In this document: piece by piece, positions 53,565 to 60,901 of the stretch | Layout: each line of letters begins with the position of its first letter | Position numbering within the stretch: position 1 is the first letter of the stretch | Assembly: GCF_024741235.1 (NCBI RefSeq) | Contig: NZ_JANSKA010000001.1 | Location: forward strand, 124,001 to 188,000 | Direction of reading: 5' to 3' | DNA: 64,000 nucleotides | Source of the DNA: Tractidigestivibacter montrealensis | GTDB lineage: Bacteria; Actinomycetota; Coriobacteriia; Coriobacteriales; Atopobiaceae | Notes under the pieces: model-generated | The model's database searches: none | Seen by the model: only the letters and a program-made list of their open reading frames with translations | What the model was told of the DNA's origin: nothing | Program-made: the position numbers and the translations under genes

Positions 53565-53808
53565 CTCAATCCCCATCCACGTTTGTTGGCTGAGAATAGC
53601 GCGCGGAGGACAGGCACGTTCTTGAGCCGCTTGCACGAAACTGACACCGCAGCTAGAGGTAGAGAAATGTCGTGATGAACGTATGAACGCGCAGGTAGAC
53701 CTACGCATAAGGCGGAATAGGAATATCGACAGAAAACCGTCAGCTTCTAAGGCAGCACCCACGAAGGCCCTTGCGCTTAGGTTCTTGAGCAGTCATTGCA
53801 AGAAATGA
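53565..53808. other. Gap between the DUF559-like gene and copy C
   Basis: No gene or clear site. The 5' flank of the leftward gene and its promoter must lie here. GC content is visibly lower than in neighbouring housekeeping genes. Confidence 0.4.
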
Positions 53809-53935
53809 CGGTTGGTGGCAGTAATCGGAAAACACCTTATGTGAGACAGCCAGAGTCGCAAATCGTTGACCTGCGGTTCCGCGGAACCAGAGCCGTCCAA
53901 TACTCGGGGACACCCCGAAAAACTGCCACCAACCG
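53809..53935. repeat. 127-bp inverted-end element, copy C (inverted relative to B)
   Basis: Starts CGGTTGGTGGCAGT (53809-53822) and ends AAAACTGCCACCAACCG (53919-53935). Its reverse complement matches copy B along its length (CCGCAGGTCAACGATTTGCG, CTCACATAA) at roughly three bases in four. Outer flanks GAAATGA (left) and TAAAAACGTGCCA (right) are the complements of B's flanks. Confidence 0.85.
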
Positions 53936-53975
53936 TAAAAACGTGCCATCAAGCGCGCACAACGCACCTGGAGCG

Positions 53976-54911
53976 CTATCCCAGGAAGCGAACCTCGGGC
54001 TCGAGACGCACGCCAAACTGGCGCTCGACCTCGTCCTGGACGTGCGCGATAACCGCGCGAACGTCTGCTGCCGTGGCTCCGCCCACGTTGACCACAAATC
54101 CAGCGTGCTTCTTCGAGACAGCAGCGCCACCCACCTGGTAGCCGCGCAGACCAGCATCGGTCACGAGCTTGCCAACAAAGTAGCCCTCAGGACGCTTGAA
54201 CGTCGAGCCGGCACTGGGCAGCTCGAGCGGCTGCTTCTCCTCGCGCCTGCGCGTGAGCTCGTCCATGGTCTCGCGAATCTTCTCGGGGTCGCCACGGTCA
54301 AGGTTGAAGGTCGTCGAGAGAACCACCATGCCCTCGTCCGCAATCCGGCTGTGACGGTAGCCCAGGTCAAGCTCGTCAACGGGAATGGTCTCCTCGTGGC
54401 CATCCTGGTGCAGCACGTGTACGTTCTTGAGGACGTCTGCCATGCAGCCGCCGTACGCGCCCGCGTTCATGAAGCAGGCCCCGCCAATGGAACCGGGAAT
54501 GCCACACGCAAACTCAAGGCCAGAAAGCCCCAGCTCGCATGCCATCTCGGAGGCCTCACGCAGGGTCACACCCGCCTGGCACCACATCTCGTCGTCATCG
54601 ACGCTCACGCCAACGAGGCCGTCAGCCACGGCAACAATCACGCCGCGGTACCCCTCGTCCGCAACCAGAAGGTCCGAGCCGCGGCCCAGCACGAAGTAAG
54701 GCACTCCCTCCTGCTTGCAGGCATCGATAACGTCATGGACCTCGTCAAAGTCCTCGGGAATCACAAAGAGGTCGGCCGGACCGCCAATCTCGAACGACGT
54801 GTGCTCGCTCATCGGCTCGTTCACAAGGACGTTGTCCTCGCCAACAATCGAGCGAAGCTTCCAGGCGAGCGATTGCAAGTGGTCGTCGCCGGTAGTGCCA
54901 CTTTCGGACAT
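53976..54911 (-). CDS. murB: UDP-N-acetylenolpyruvoylglucosamine reductase
   Basis: A 311-residue flavoenzyme from ATG 54911 (AGGAG upstream). FAD-binding and active-site segments: EHTSFEIGGPADLFV, PYFVLGRGSDLLVADEGYRG, GLSGLEFACGIPGSIGGACFMNAGAYG, the serine in LPSAGSTFKRPEG, and the C-terminal VSKKHAGFVVNVGGATAADVRAVIAHV. Type II MurB. It reduces UDP-GlcNAc-enolpyruvate to UDP-MurNAc in peptidoglycan synthesis. Divergent from the HPP-like gene. Confidence 0.97.
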   Translation of the reverse strand: MSESGTTGDDHLQSLAWKLRSIVGEDNVLVNEPMSEHTSFEIGGPADLFVIPEDFDEVHDVIDACKQEGVPYFVLGRGSDLLVADEGYRGVIVAVADGLVGVSVDDDEMWCQAGVTLREASEMACELGLSGLEFACGIPGSIGGACFMNAGAYGGCMADVLKNVHVLHQDGHEETIPVDELDLGYRHSRIADEGMVVLSTTFNLDRGDPEKIRETMDELTRRREEKQPLELPSAGSTFKRPEGYFVGKLVTDAGLRGYQVGGAAVSKKHAGFVVNVGGATAADVRAVIAHVQDEVERQFGVRLEPEVRFLG

Positions 54912-55057
54912 CTTGCTCCTCAGTTTGGGTTTTGCACGCTGCATACACGCGCTTGGCTCTTGAGTATAGCAAGGTAGACTACGATGTTGGATGTTGTGCG
55001 CGGGCCTTCACCCTGCGCTTACACTCCCGACACCACAAACACGGAAGGCCGTTCCGC

Positions 55058-56035
55058 ATGTCATTCCAAAAGCGCTGGCTGCCCATCTTCCTGGCTGGAA
55101 TCTTCGTCGTTGCCATGGTGGGTGCCTCGGTGCTCATCGGCTCGCCCGAGGTCCTCTTCCCCGAGATGACCGCCATCCTCTGCGGCGCGTGGATCCAGCC
55201 CAAGCAGGCCTGGAACGTCAACCGTCCTCGCATGCTCGCACTTATGACCACCGGTGCCGTCTTTGGCCTGGTTATGAACCTTGCCTTCCCCGACATTCCG
55301 CTGCCTGTCCGCGCGGTCATCGGCTACGCCTTCTGCGCCCTGTGCATGAACATTGCCGGTGCCGACATGACCCCCATGCTCTCGGCGGCGATCCTTCCCA
55401 TGCTCCTGGGGACCGACTCCTGGATCTACCCCGTGGCCGTCTTCGTGCTGGTGGTCCTCGTCGAGCTGGGCCAGGTTGCCCTCGAGCGCGTGGGCCTGCG
55501 TGAGACAATCGACTACCATCCCTTCCGTCTCCCCGCCGAGCAGGCACTCGCCAATTGGGCCCGTCGCCTGGGGGTGTTTGCGCTTTTCGCGGTGCCCGCC
55601 TATGCCACCGGCAACCTCTTCCTCGCAGTTCCGCCGCTGCTCGTAGCCTACACCGAGCTCACCCGCCCCGACTTCACGCTGCGCCTGCGCCCCTGGCACG
55701 CCTGGGCGGTGCTTGCCATCGCAGGCGTCATAGGCACGCTGGCGAGAGACGCCGTGATCACTTTTGGCCTGCCCAGCCCGCTCGTGGCGGCATTTGCGTT
55801 CGTGGGGCTGGTGCTCGCCTGGAACGGCCTGCGCACCTGGATGCCGCCTGCGGGCGCCGTGGTGCTTCTCGCCTTCCTGGTGCCCTGGTCAAACCCGTGG
55901 CTCTACGCTGTGGAGGTCGCGCTGGGTGCCGCGGTGTGGGTGTGCGCCGCGCTCGCCCTCTTCCCGGGAATCCGTCCCACATTTTCCGACAAGGAATCCG
56001 TCTCCTACGTCCCCAAGGAGAACGCCCGGGCATAG
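55058..56035 (+). CDS. HPP-like multi-spanning membrane protein
   Basis: A 325-residue protein from ATG 55058 (GGAAGG upstream) with about nine or ten hydrophobic segments, in two similar-looking halves (EMTAILCGAWIQPKQAWNVNR then AMLSAA-type segments; LVAYTELTRPDF... then VIGTLARDAVI). This pattern, with a conserved PxM/W-x-P-K region near the first helices, is like HPP-family (nitrite transporter NrtP/NIT-like) membrane proteins. Substrate unknown. It ends 52 bp before the FMN riboswitch. Confidence 0.55.
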   Translation: MSFQKRWLPIFLAGIFVVAMVGASVLIGSPEVLFPEMTAILCGAWIQPKQAWNVNRPRMLALMTTGAVFGLVMNLAFPDIPLPVRAVIGYAFCALCMNIAGADMTPMLSAAILPMLLGTDSWIYPVAVFVLVVLVELGQVALERVGLRETIDYHPFRLPAEQALANWARRLGVFALFAVPAYATGNLFLAVPPLLVAYTELTRPDFTLRLRPWHAWAVLAIAGVIGTLARDAVITFGLPSPLVAAFAFVGLVLAWNGLRTWMPPAGAVVLLAFLVPWSNPWLYAVEVALGAAVWVCAALALFPGIRPTFSDKESVSYVPKENARA

Positions 56036-56087
56036 CCACGAGGCCAAATGTCGCTTGCATGCTCCTTCTCACGTGCTATAGTTCCTC

Positions 56088-56222
56088 TGACAGTTTCAGG
56101 GCGGGGTGAGATTCCCCACTGGTGGTGACGCGCAGGCGCGCGAAGTCCGCGACCCGCTAAAAAGGCGGCTGACCTGGTGAGATTCCAGGACCAACGGTTA
56201 CAGTCCGGATGGAAGAAACGGA
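56088..56222 (+). promoter_or_regulatory. FMN riboswitch (RFN element)
   Basis: The highly conserved RFN sequence is present in order: TTCAGGGCGGGGTGAGATTC, CCCACTGGTGGT, a variable stem, AGTCCGCGACCCGC, GGCTGACCTGGTGAGATTCC, GGACCAACGGTTACAGTCCG and GATGGAAGAAACGG, with the P1 arms at each end. It senses flavin mononucleotide and lies 10 bp before the ribU start, so it should shut off riboflavin uptake when FMN is plentiful. The short distance to the ATG suggests control of translation initiation. Confidence 0.97.
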
Positions 56223-56231
56223 GAAGTCATT

Positions 56232-56843
56232 ATGGCACCCACTTCATCACGCAACGCAAGCCACTCCACGCATGCAGCCTCGGGCTGGGACACCCGGCGC
56301 ATCGCGGTAACCGCGCTTCTCTGCGCCATGGCCGCCATCTGCACGCTGCTGCTTGAGTTTCCCATCCTGCCCGGCGTCACCTGGCTCAAGTACGACCCCT
56401 CGGGCATCGTCGCCCTCATCGCCGGCTTTGCGTTTGGCCCGGCAATCGGCGCCGTGGTCTCTGTGATCCCGTACCTGGTGCACATCGCCACAACCAGCGG
56501 CGTCTACGGCATGGTTATGGCAATCCTCGCTACGCTCGCGCTGGTCATGCCCGCGTCTCTCATCTACCGCAAGCAGCGCACCATGCGCGGCGCCATCATC
56601 GGGCTGGTCACGGGTGGCATCGTGTGCCTCGCGGCCTGCATCGTGGGCAACCTCATCGTGACGCCCTTCTACACCGGCATGCCCGTCGACGCCGTGGTCG
56701 CCCTCATCGTGCCGGCGCTGCTGCCCTTCAACCTCATCAAGATTGTCATCAACTGCGTCGTGTTTGTCCTCATCATGAGGCCCGCCTTCAAGGCAATGGG
56801 TATCGAGGTTCCCGGCGCGAACAACGCAGGAGACGCCCGCTAG
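56232..56843 (+). CDS. ribU: Riboflavin ECF transporter S component
   Basis: A 203-residue protein with six hydrophobic segments, typical of RibU: VTALLCAMAAICTLLLEFPILPGVTWLKYDPSGIVALIAGF, where the LKYDPSG element is the riboflavin-binding hallmark, then GPAIGAVVSVIPYLVH and a late NLIKIVINCVVF. An N-terminal polar extension of about 18 residues precedes the first helix. It directly follows the FMN riboswitch and directly precedes the ECF ATPase gene. Confidence 0.95.
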   Translation: MAPTSSRNASHSTHAASGWDTRRIAVTALLCAMAAICTLLLEFPILPGVTWLKYDPSGIVALIAGFAFGPAIGAVVSVIPYLVHIATTSGVYGMVMAILATLALVMPASLIYRKQRTMRGAIIGLVTGGIVCLAACIVGNLIVTPFYTGMPVDAVVALIVPALLPFNLIKIVINCVVFVLIMRPAFKAMGIEVPGANNAGDAR

Positions 56844-58703
56844 ATGGCGCAGCCAGCCTCAACCTCAGCCGCCAGCGCAAACGCGAGCGAGACGCCCATC
56901 GTCTCGCTCGCGCACGTGACGCTTTCCTATGGAGATTTGCGGGCACTCGACAACGTCTCTCTCGACGTGCGCCAGGGAGAGCACCTCTGTGTCCTGGGTG
57001 CCAACGGCTCCGGCAAGTCAACGCTGGCCTCGGTTATCTGTGGGCTTCTCGCCCCGGACGCTGGCGAGGTCACGCTTGTGGGCGAGAAGGTCTTCGCAAG
57101 CGGTGCCGCGGACTTTGACGCCTACCGCCGCGCACGCCGGAAGCTGGGGCTGGTCTTCCAGAACCCGGAGGACCAGATCGTGACCAGCGTGGTCGAGGAG
57201 GACGTGGCCTTTGGCCCCGAGAACCTGGGCCTTCCGCCCGAGAGGATCGAGCACCTGGTCCGCCGGGAACTGCACCGCGTTGCCATGGAGCGCTACGCAA
57301 AGGCGGACCCGATGCGACTCTCCGGCGGCCAGCGCCAGCGCGTGACCATCGCAGGCGCGCTTGCCATGGAGCCCCGCGTGCTGGTGCTCGACGAGCCCTC
57401 GTCCTCGCTCGACGTGCGCGGGCGACGCTCGGTCATGAAGGTCGTAGAGAAGCTCCGTGGCGTGGGCTGCACCGTGGTCCACGTGACGCACTTCATGGAC
57501 GAGGCCCTGGGCGCTGACCGCGTGGTGGTGCTCGACCACGGCCACGTTGCCTTGGCAGGAACGCCGCAGGAGGTCTTCTCGCACGTAGAGGAGGTACGCG
57601 GCCTGGGCCTAGAGGAGCCCTTCGCCGGACAGCTCTCCTCGCAGCTGCGCGAGCGCGGGCTGGACGTCTCCTGGACCTGCGACGAGGACGCGCTTCTCGC
57701 CGAGCTGGCGAGAAGAACGCGCGGCCACCGCGCTGGGCGTGTAGCCTCTGCACCAGGCGATGCGCCTCACGCCGGCGGAGCACCCGTGGTGCGCGCAGAG
57801 GACGTGCGCTTCTCGTACGAGCAGTCCCGCCGCCGGCGCCGCGCTGACGCCGCGCCCGCAGCCCTTGACGGCGTGACGATTGACGTGCCACATGGCGCGC
57901 ACGTTGCGCTGGTGGGGCAGACGGGCTCGGGCAAGTCCACGCTGCTGCGTCTCATTGCGGCACTCGAGGTACCTGACCAGGGTCGCATTGAGGTGGATGG
58001 CATCCCCACGGCAGACCGTCGCGACCGGCGTCGGCTCCATGGCCGCGTGGGCTACGTGATGCAGCGCCCGGAGCGCCAGCTCTTTGCGGAGACCGTAGCG
58101 CAGGATGTGGCCTACGGCCCCTCCAACCTGGGGCTTTCTCCCAGCGAGGTGGACCAGCGCGTGAGGTGCGCGCTCGACCTGGTGGGTCTTGCGGACAAGG
58201 ACGACGCCTCGCCGTTCCAGCTCTCCGGCGGGCAGCAGCGCCTCTGCGCGCTTGCCGGCATCCTGGCCATGGAGCCGGACCTTCTCGTCCTGGACGAGCC
58301 CACCGCCGGCCTTGACCCCCGAGGCCGCCGCAAGCTGCGACGCATCCTCGATGGCCTCAACGCCGCCGGCACCACGCTTGTGGAGGTCACGCACGCCATG
58401 GAGGACGCCGCGCGGGCAGACCTCGTGGCGGTGCTCGACGGCGGGCGCGTGGTGCTCACGGACACGTCAGCCCAAGTCTTCTCGGTAGACAATGCCGAGA
58501 AGCTCCACAACATGGGGCTGGGCATCCCCCATCCGCTCGCCTTTGCGCGGGCGCTGGAAGATGCCGGCTGCCCGCCACTGGGAGACCCGCTCACCAACGA
58601 GACCCTGGCAGACGCCATCGTCCGCGCGGCCGGCGCGGCCGACAAGCCCAGCGCTCCTAGCGCGGCCGGTACGTCCGCGACCGCCGACGAAAGGGGCGAG
58701 TAG
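56844..58703 (+). CDS. Fused double ECF transporter ATPase (EcfA1-EcfA2)
   Basis: A 619-residue protein with two complete ABC domains in one chain. Domain 1: Walker A GANGSGKST (52-60), Q-loop FQNPEDQIVTSVVEEDVAFGPENLG, signature LSGGQRQR, Walker B VLVLDEPSSSLD. Domain 2: GQTGSGKST, QRPERQLFAETVAQDVAYGPSNLG, LSGGQQRLCALAG, LLVLDEPTAGLD. In most bacteria the two ATPases are separate genes. The start codon touches the ribU stop (TAGATG). A flexible Ala/Ser-rich tail of about 20 residues ends the chain. Confidence 0.96.
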   Translation: MAQPASTSAASANASETPIVSLAHVTLSYGDLRALDNVSLDVRQGEHLCVLGANGSGKSTLASVICGLLAPDAGEVTLVGEKVFASGAADFDAYRRARRKLGLVFQNPEDQIVTSVVEEDVAFGPENLGLPPERIEHLVRRELHRVAMERYAKADPMRLSGGQRQRVTIAGALAMEPRVLVLDEPSSSLDVRGRRSVMKVVEKLRGVGCTVVHVTHFMDEALGADRVVVLDHGHVALAGTPQEVFSHVEEVRGLGLEEPFAGQLSSQLRERGLDVSWTCDEDALLAELARRTRGHRAGRVASAPGDAPHAGGAPVVRAEDVRFSYEQSRRRRRADAAPAALDGVTIDVPHGAHVALVGQTGSGKSTLLRLIAALEVPDQGRIEVDGIPTADRRDRRRLHGRVGYVMQRPERQLFAETVAQDVAYGPSNLGLSPSEVDQRVRCALDLVGLADKDDASPFQLSGGQQRLCALAGILAMEPDLLVLDEPTAGLDPRGRRKLRRILDGLNAAGTTLVEVTHAMEDAARADLVAVLDGGRVVLTDTSAQVFSVDNAEKLHNMGLGIPHPLAFARALEDAGCPPLGDPLTNETLADAIVRAAGAADKPSAPSAAGTSATADERGE

Positions 58704-58705
58704 CC

Positions 58706-59500
58706 ATGGCGCTTCGCATCTCCGTGGGCCAGTACTACGCTGCGGACTCCCCCATCCACCGGCTTGACCCCCGCACCAAGGCGGCCTGCGCCCTGGCGCT
58801 CATGGTCGCCACGTTCTTCGTTCACTCGCCGCTTGGGCTGGCAGCGCTTGCGGCGTGCGTGCTCGCGCTGCTTCTTGCGGCGCGCGTCCCGGCAGGCGAG
58901 GTCCTTTCATCGGTGCGTGGCGTGCTCTGGGTGCTTCTCTTCCTTGCGGTCTTCAACCTGCTGCTCATTCGCGATGGCAGCGTGCTTCTCGCCGCGGGAC
59001 CCATCACGATAACCACGGGCGGCACGTGGTCGGCGGTGCTCTATCCGGTGCGCGTGTTTGCCGCCATCGTGGTGGGCGCACTGCTCCTGCTCACCACCAC
59101 GCCCACCGAGCTGGGCGACGCCTTTGACGCCGCCTGCTCGCCGCTCACCAGGCTGGGCCTTCCCGGCCACGAGCTTGCCATGGTCTTCTCGCTCATGCTG
59201 CGCTTCATCCCCACGCTGGCAAACGACGCCTCGGCAATCATGGATGCGCAGGTCGCACGCGGTGGCGAGGTGGCACGCGGCAGCCTGGGCCGGCGCCTTC
59301 GCGCGGTTGGTTCGGTGCTTGTGGCGCTCATGGCAAGCTCGATGCACCATGCCGACGACCTCGCGCGCGCCCTCGACGCGCGCTGCTACGAGAGCGGCGG
59401 CACGCGTTCGCACTGGCATCCGCTGCACTTTGGCGCGCGCGATGTCACGGCATTTGCGGCCACGGCAGCCATGGTCTCCCTCCTCGTCGCGCTAGGATGA
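58706..59500 (+). CDS. ecfT: ECF transporter transmembrane (T) component
   Basis: A 264-residue protein with about five or six membrane segments and the EcfT features SPIHRLDPRTKAACAL at the start and the coupling helices with Ala-Arg-Gly motifs (IMDAQVARGGEV, ARALDARCYESGGTR). It completes the ribU-ecfAA-ecfT energy-coupling module; it may serve other S components too. Its TGA stop (59498-59500) lies inside the 31-bp palindrome. Confidence 0.94.
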   Translation: MALRISVGQYYAADSPIHRLDPRTKAACALALMVATFFVHSPLGLAALAACVLALLLAARVPAGEVLSSVRGVLWVLLFLAVFNLLLIRDGSVLLAAGPITITTGGTWSAVLYPVRVFAAIVVGALLLLTTTPTELGDAFDAACSPLTRLGLPGHELAMVFSLMLRFIPTLANDASAIMDAQVARGGEVARGSLGRRLRAVGSVLVALMASSMHHADDLARALDARCYESGGTRSHWHPLHFGARDVTAFAATAAMVSLLVALG

Positions 59501-59527
59501 GACAAAGGGACAGTCCCTTTGTCTCAT
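59497..59527. repeat. Dispersed 31-bp palindrome, copy 3 (shared stop codons)
   Basis: ATGAGACAAAGGGAC-A-GTCCCTTTGTCTCAT, perfect over both 15-bp arms. The left ATGA supplies the stop of ecfT and the right TCAT supplies, on the other strand, the stop of the flavodoxin-like gene (59524-59526). So a single symmetric element ends both convergent genes. Confidence 0.95.
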
Positions 59528-60147
59528 CGAATGAAGTTCATCCAGGAGCCACCCTCGACCTCGGGCGCAGGCACACCGGCAGCGCGGCCCGCCTCGATAC
59601 TCTTGAGCAGCCACGCCATGTTGCGCCCCAGGTTGCGCATGGTCTTCAAACCCTCGATGTCCAGCGCGGCCTCGCCGGTCTTGGCACCGTAGACCATGTT
59701 CCAGTACGACGAGCCCACGGTGATCATGTTGGCGATGCCAAAGTACTTGTTCATCACGTCAAACGACGCGGTGCAGCCACCGCGGCGCGCCACGGTCACG
59801 CAGGCGCCCGGCTTGAAGGCAAACTGGCCGCTCTCGCTGTAGAAGACGCGGTCGAGGAAGGACAGCATGCGACCGGCGGGGTGCGCGTAGTAGACGGGCG
59901 TACCAAAGACAAAGCCATCCGCTAGGGCGGCCTTCTCGACAAACTCGTTCACGCCGTCATCATTAAAGATGCAATGACCCAGCTTGGAGCACTTGCCGCA
60001 GCTTATGCAGTCACGTGTGGGTGTGAGGGGCAGGTGGTAGACCTCGGTATCTATGCCCTGCTCGGAAAGCGTGTTTGCCACCTCCGCCAGCGCGATGCCG
60101 GTGTTTCCCTTGGGGCTCGCGCCCCCGTTGAGCATTAGGACCTTCAT
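59524..60147 (-). CDS. Flavodoxin-fold NAD(P)H-dependent FMN reductase-like protein
   Basis: A 207-residue protein from ATG 60147 (GAGAGGGAACG upstream). The FMN-binding N-terminus reads VLMLNGGASPKGNTGIALAEV, followed by a cysteine pair region DCISCGKCSKLGHC and GFVFGTPVYYAHPAGRMLSFLDR. The CISCGKC element resembles a ferredoxin-like site found in iron-sulfur flavoproteins, so it may carry a [4Fe-4S] cluster as well as FMN. Bracketed by two copies of the 31-bp palindrome. Confidence 0.88.
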   Translation of the reverse strand: MKVLMLNGGASPKGNTGIALAEVANTLSEQGIDTEVYHLPLTPTRDCISCGKCSKLGHCIFNDDGVNEFVEKAALADGFVFGTPVYYAHPAGRMLSFLDRVFYSESGQFAFKPGACVTVARRGGCTASFDVMNKYFGIANMITVGSSYWNMVYGAKTGEAALDIEGLKTMRNLGRNMAWLLKSIEAGRAAGVPAPEVEGGSWMNFIR

Positions 60148-60160
60148 GTGCGTTCCCTCT

Positions 60161-60201
60161 CTCGGATGAGACAAAGGGACTGTCCCTTTGTCTCATCCGA
60201 G
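60161..60201. repeat. Dispersed 31-bp palindrome, copy 4
   Basis: The 31-bp palindrome at 60166-60196, extended by CTCGG (60161-60165) and CCGAG (60197-60201). It lies in the gap between the divergent flavodoxin-like and yfbR genes, 19 bp from one start and 28 bp from the other, so it cannot be acting as a gene-end terminator for either. Confidence 0.93.
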
Positions 60202-60228
60202 CGTACCATTCTGGGAGGAGGGATTGCC

Positions 60229-60831
60229 ATGACTGAACAGTCCACGTTCTTCGCTATCGTCTCGAGGATGAAGTACATCGAGCGCTGGGCACTCATGCGC
60301 AGCGCTCGCCCGGAGAACCTCTCCGAGCACTCGCTCGAGGTTGCTGCCATCGCGCACGGCCTGGCAACCCTGGGCAACGTCCGCCACGGACGCCACCTTG
60401 ACGCCGAGAAGGCCGCGCTTATCGGCCTCTTCCACGACACAACAGAGATTGTGACCGGTGACATGCCCACGCCCGTGAAGTACGCCAACCGTGGCATCCG
60501 CGACGCCTACAAGGACGTGGAGAGAAGCGCCGAGGACACGCTGCTTGACACGCTGCCGGAAGACCTGCGCCCCACCTACAAGGCGATCTTTCGCGGCGAC
60601 CCCGCGGACGAGGACGACGTCTACCTGCGCCGCCTGGTGAAGGCGGCCGACAAGATTTCCGCCCTCATCAAGTGCGTCGACGAGGCGCAGTCCGGAAACG
60701 TCGAGTTCAAGACCGCCGAGGAGGGTATCCGCGCCAAGGTAGACGAGATGGCCGCGCAAATGCCCGAGGTCGCGGATTTTGTGGCGGAGTTTCTCCCCAG
60801 CTACGGCAAGACGCTCGACCAGCTGCTCTAG
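60229..60831 (+). CDS. yfbR: 5'-deoxynucleotidase YfbR (HD domain)
   Basis: A 200-residue HD-domain phosphohydrolase from ATG 60229 (GGGAGGAGG upstream). Metal site: SEHSLEVAAIAHG (His), LFHDTTEIVTGDMPTPVKY (the HD pair plus the Glu and the substrate-specificity region), and late DKISALIKC. Same length as E. coli YfbR (199). It dephosphorylates deoxyribonucleoside 5'-monophosphates in nucleotide salvage, which fits the convergent adenine deaminase. Confidence 0.95.
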   Translation: MTEQSTFFAIVSRMKYIERWALMRSARPENLSEHSLEVAAIAHGLATLGNVRHGRHLDAEKAALIGLFHDTTEIVTGDMPTPVKYANRGIRDAYKDVERSAEDTLLDTLPEDLRPTYKAIFRGDPADEDDVYLRRLVKAADKISALIKCVDEAQSGNVEFKTAEEGIRAKVDEMAAQMPEVADFVAEFLPSYGKTLDQLL

Positions 60832-60857
60832 GCGCGCAACGCAACGGTAGCGGCTAT

Positions 60858-60893
60858 GGCCGCGCGGACCGGGACATCCCGGCGCGCGCGGCC
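60858..60893. terminator. Terminator-like hairpin between yfbR and ade
   Basis: GGCCGCGCG (60858-60866) pairs with CGCGCGGCC near 60885-60893, enclosing CCGGGACATCCCGG, which pairs on itself. On the plus strand it is followed by TTCT. It serves two convergent genes. Confidence 0.75.
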
Positions 60894-60901
60894 TTCTCGC
60901 C

